Source: Gnetum montanum
Taxonomy: Eukaryota; Streptophyta; Gnetopsida; Gnetales; Gnetaceae
Reading direction: 5' to 3'
Assembly (NCBI GenBank): GCA_015680685.1
Contig: MNCI01004047.1
Coordinates: forward strand, 240,509-284,682
DNA: 44,174 nt
This document shows, piece by piece, positions 42,359 to 44,174 of the stretch. The position numbers were made by a program, and so were the translations under genes. The notes beneath the pieces are model-generated. The model saw nothing but the letters and a program-made list of their open reading frames with translations, was not told the DNA's origin and did not search any database. The first letter of the stretch is position 1, and each line of letters opens with the position of its first letter.

Positions 42359-43920
42359 CCCAGTTGTGGGGCAAACTGTCCTCCATGCTAGTCCATTCTA
42401 CTAAGCTTCTCATTGTTTTGGAATTTTTGTTTTACACTTTTTTATTTTTCAACATCCTTTGTATGTTTGCCAATTTTTACTCACTTTTTATTTCTTTCTT
42501 TAGTTACTATTCTATTTCTTTGTTTGCTTATTTATGTGTGTGTGTGTTTAATTTCCAGTTGGTTACTAATAAATTGTCTTATTGTCATCAGATGTGTGGC
42601 GTCATTGGTTTTCGTTGCGATGGGTCACATGCAATGGTCCACCTATTGTATCTTGCTCCCACTTTCGCATTATTGTTCTTGGAATTTATGTCTACTTTCA
42701 TCTCATAACATCGGCAGTGAGTCCACGTCATCCACCCATTCATCCACTCCATGGTTTTCCACCCTTTGGAAACATGCAAACCTCCTTCACTTAAAAACAT
42801 CTTAATTAATGTGTAACTTGTGTAGTTCCTAGACATGGGGATGACCCAATGATTTGAATCGGGTGTGACTTCAAGGGGAATGCAACATTCGTTGTACTTT
42901 TCTATCCCTTGGGTTGTGATAGTGCCCTCACAGATTTCTTACCACTTCAAGTTCTTTTATACAAGGAAGCTCCTTGGGAATTTGACCTTGCATGGTGTGG
43001 TCCTCATTGCAAAAACACAAAAAAAAAAAGATTCAAAGCATACCCCTTGGTCAAATGCATGCAAACAAGCATGGGGCTTTGCATGGTGTGGTTCCCATAA
43101 AAATTAAAATAAAAAAATAAAGTCATGACTATGTGGGAATTCAAAGCACGCCCCTTAGACCGCCTCTCATGGGCCCCCAACACTAGTTATGGGACTAGCT
43201 TGTCCCATCTAACTTAGTTCCATTTCACTTCCTTCCCCTCACGCATGTTAAAGTGGTGGTTCTTTGTGGGTGCATTCTTGTACTTTAGTGGATGGACAAG
43301 TCTTTGCATGTTGCTGCGATGTCACTGTATGTGGTTGGTTTTGGGTCTGAACTCGGGAAAGGTCCTACCGAGTCACTTAATCACAACTTCACATGGGGTT
43401 TCATGTGACTGATAACCAAAATTCCAAGTTCCACTTCTCTCTCTTCATCCATTTCTCTTCATGACTCACCTCATTGCCCATCTTATGTTTTGATAGTTTG
43501 TCGTGATTTTCGTCAACTCCTAATGCTTCGATGGGTTCTCAGGGATGAAAGTATTAACTTGTGATCACCATTTCTTGACTCGGGGCCCACGAACTCTAGT
43601 GTTGATGATATGCAAGGGCTACTAAGACTGCTACCTGCTATAGGGAGGACCTACATGCATATCCTTGGTCCTGTTTGTTAGTCTTCCATCCTCTTAATTT
43701 TTTTGGTTGATTATTTTCATGCTACCCATCACTCGATTTCTTCTCTGCAGAGTTCTTTCTCACAACATTCTTTTACTTTTGACTCCTCTTTTTGCCCCAC
43801 TTACCTTCCTCTTTCCCTCAAATGAGTTCCCAGTCTCTCAAGCTCTTCAACCATCCCAATTTGTCATTTTAAATCACTTTTTTCAAAGCTTTTGTTTGGC
43901 TGGTCAATGTTGGTCAACAT
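42359..43920 (+). other. 3' region of copy C: pyrimidine-rich, non-coding
   Basis: About 1.55 kb between integrase and the U3-like segment. 42,380-42,560 is very T-rich, which gives overlapping hydrophobic frames in two registers. Athila elements can carry an env-like ORF here, but I see no start, glycosylation pattern or conserved block that supports one. A diverged tandem repeat lies at 42,985-43,160. Confidence 0.5.
42985..43160 (+). repeat. Diverged tandem repeat in the copy C 3' region
   Basis: Units begin with (C/T)TTGCATGGTGTGGT (42,986 and 43,077), continue through an A-rich run and end with ATTCAAAGCA(T/C)(A/G)CCCCTT (43,031 and 43,139). The second unit has about 17 extra bases. Confidence 0.7.
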
Positions 43921-43930
43921 GTGCAACCCC

Positions 43931-44010
43931 CTACATCGACTAGGCCCTGTATACGCAGTCCCTTGAGTATACGCAGCCTCGTCGATGTAGCAACAAAACT
44001 CTATATATAC
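43931..44010 (+). promoter_or_regulatory. U3-like dyad and TATA box, probable start of copy C 3' LTR
   Basis: CTACATCGAC (43,931-43,940) and GTCGATGTAG (43,981-43,990) are a perfect 10-base inverted repeat enclosing two GTATACGCAG direct repeats (43,949 and 43,967) and CTAGGCC. A TATATATA box follows (44,002-44,009). It resembles LTR C at 35,160-35,220 (TCGACTAGGCC, GTATACGCA, CGTC.ATG), but sequence after the TATA box does not align, so 3' LTR identity is tentative. Confidence 0.5.
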
Positions 44011-44048
44011 CCTCATTGTGCCATGCATTTTTACTCATTTTACAAATA

Positions 44049-44062
44049 AATTGGGGGGAGAT
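44049..44062 (+). other. Purine-rich tract near window end
   Basis: ATTGGGGGGAGATT looks like a polypurine tract, but it lies downstream of the U3-like dyad, where a tract would not be expected if that dyad is inside the 3' LTR. The sequence after it (T-rich, no TG start) does not look like an LTR start. Recorded as unresolved. Confidence 0.3.
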
Positions 44063-44174
44063 TTTTTAATTTTTTTACCTCACTTCTTCTTCCGAAGTAC
44101 CTACATTTTCTCTCATGCGTCCGCATCCACCTATCCTTCCCCTCTTTAGCAATCGGAGGTATGCTCTTAGTCGT

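Noticed and set aside
42328-42805. Overlapping hydrophobic frames resembling membrane or env-like proteins downstream of copy C integrase
   Set aside because: Hydrophobicity in two registers follows from the T-rich base composition. No conserved motif, signal-peptide context or sister copy supports a protein.

Overview
This window reads as repeat-dominated nuclear DNA from a seed plant with a large genome. Nearly every recognisable coding stretch belongs to a broken LTR retrotransposon. I saw no intact host gene, tRNA, rRNA or CRISPR array. Elements of the Athila clade of Ty3/gypsy, tRNA-Asp primer sites, heavy CpG loss and stop codons of the kind left by cytosine methylation all point to a plant. 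A gymnosperm is plausible from the density of old, decayed elements, but that is inference.

At least five relics belong to Athila-like families. Copy A (minus strand, 1 to about 2,935) has gag, primer binding site and LTR, and is cut by the window start. Copy B (minus, 18,478 to about 25,370) has LTR, primer site, gag, protease, RT, RNase H and most of integrase, and runs into a 695-base assembly gap (17,783-18,477). Copy C (plus, 35,144 to the window end) is the most complete, with LTR, primer site, gag, protease, RT, RNase H and integrase. Copy D (minus, about 29,750-35,140) is older; C appears to have landed inside its gag, and a solo-LTR-like block splits its protease from its RT. Copy E (minus, about 26,640-27,350) is only an LTR end plus the gag 5' part. 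A more distant relative, F (minus, about 11,210-14,900), keeps gag and protease but no RT that I can find. A, B and C share LTR landmarks: TATA box, an AATAAA-containing block and a tRNA-Asp primer site.

Ty1/copia relics lie at 3,050-5,800 (plus), 6,600-6,950 (minus) and 27,370-28,900 (plus). Within the first sits the only clear trace of a cellular gene: an intronless antisense fragment of a 20S proteasome beta subunit (about 3,690-4,065), fused to copia-like sequence and bracketed by copia 3'-end repeats. A long decayed reading frame of unknown function (about 6,930-9,340, minus) has its own TATA-bearing upstream region near 9,830. A stretch at about 15,400-16,200 has retained CpGs unlike the DNA around it.

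Two themes recur. First, most stops in the retroelement frames sit where a sister copy or the family has Gln, Trp or Arg, as expected from deamination of methylated cytosines. Second, several LTR-like segments carry a cluster of short palindromic or inverted motifs upstream of a TATA box (GATATC in A and B, GTATACGC in C, AGACATCT at 28.2-28.6 kb and 32.4-32.5 kb). These may be promoter or enhancer arrays that evolved separately in each family.
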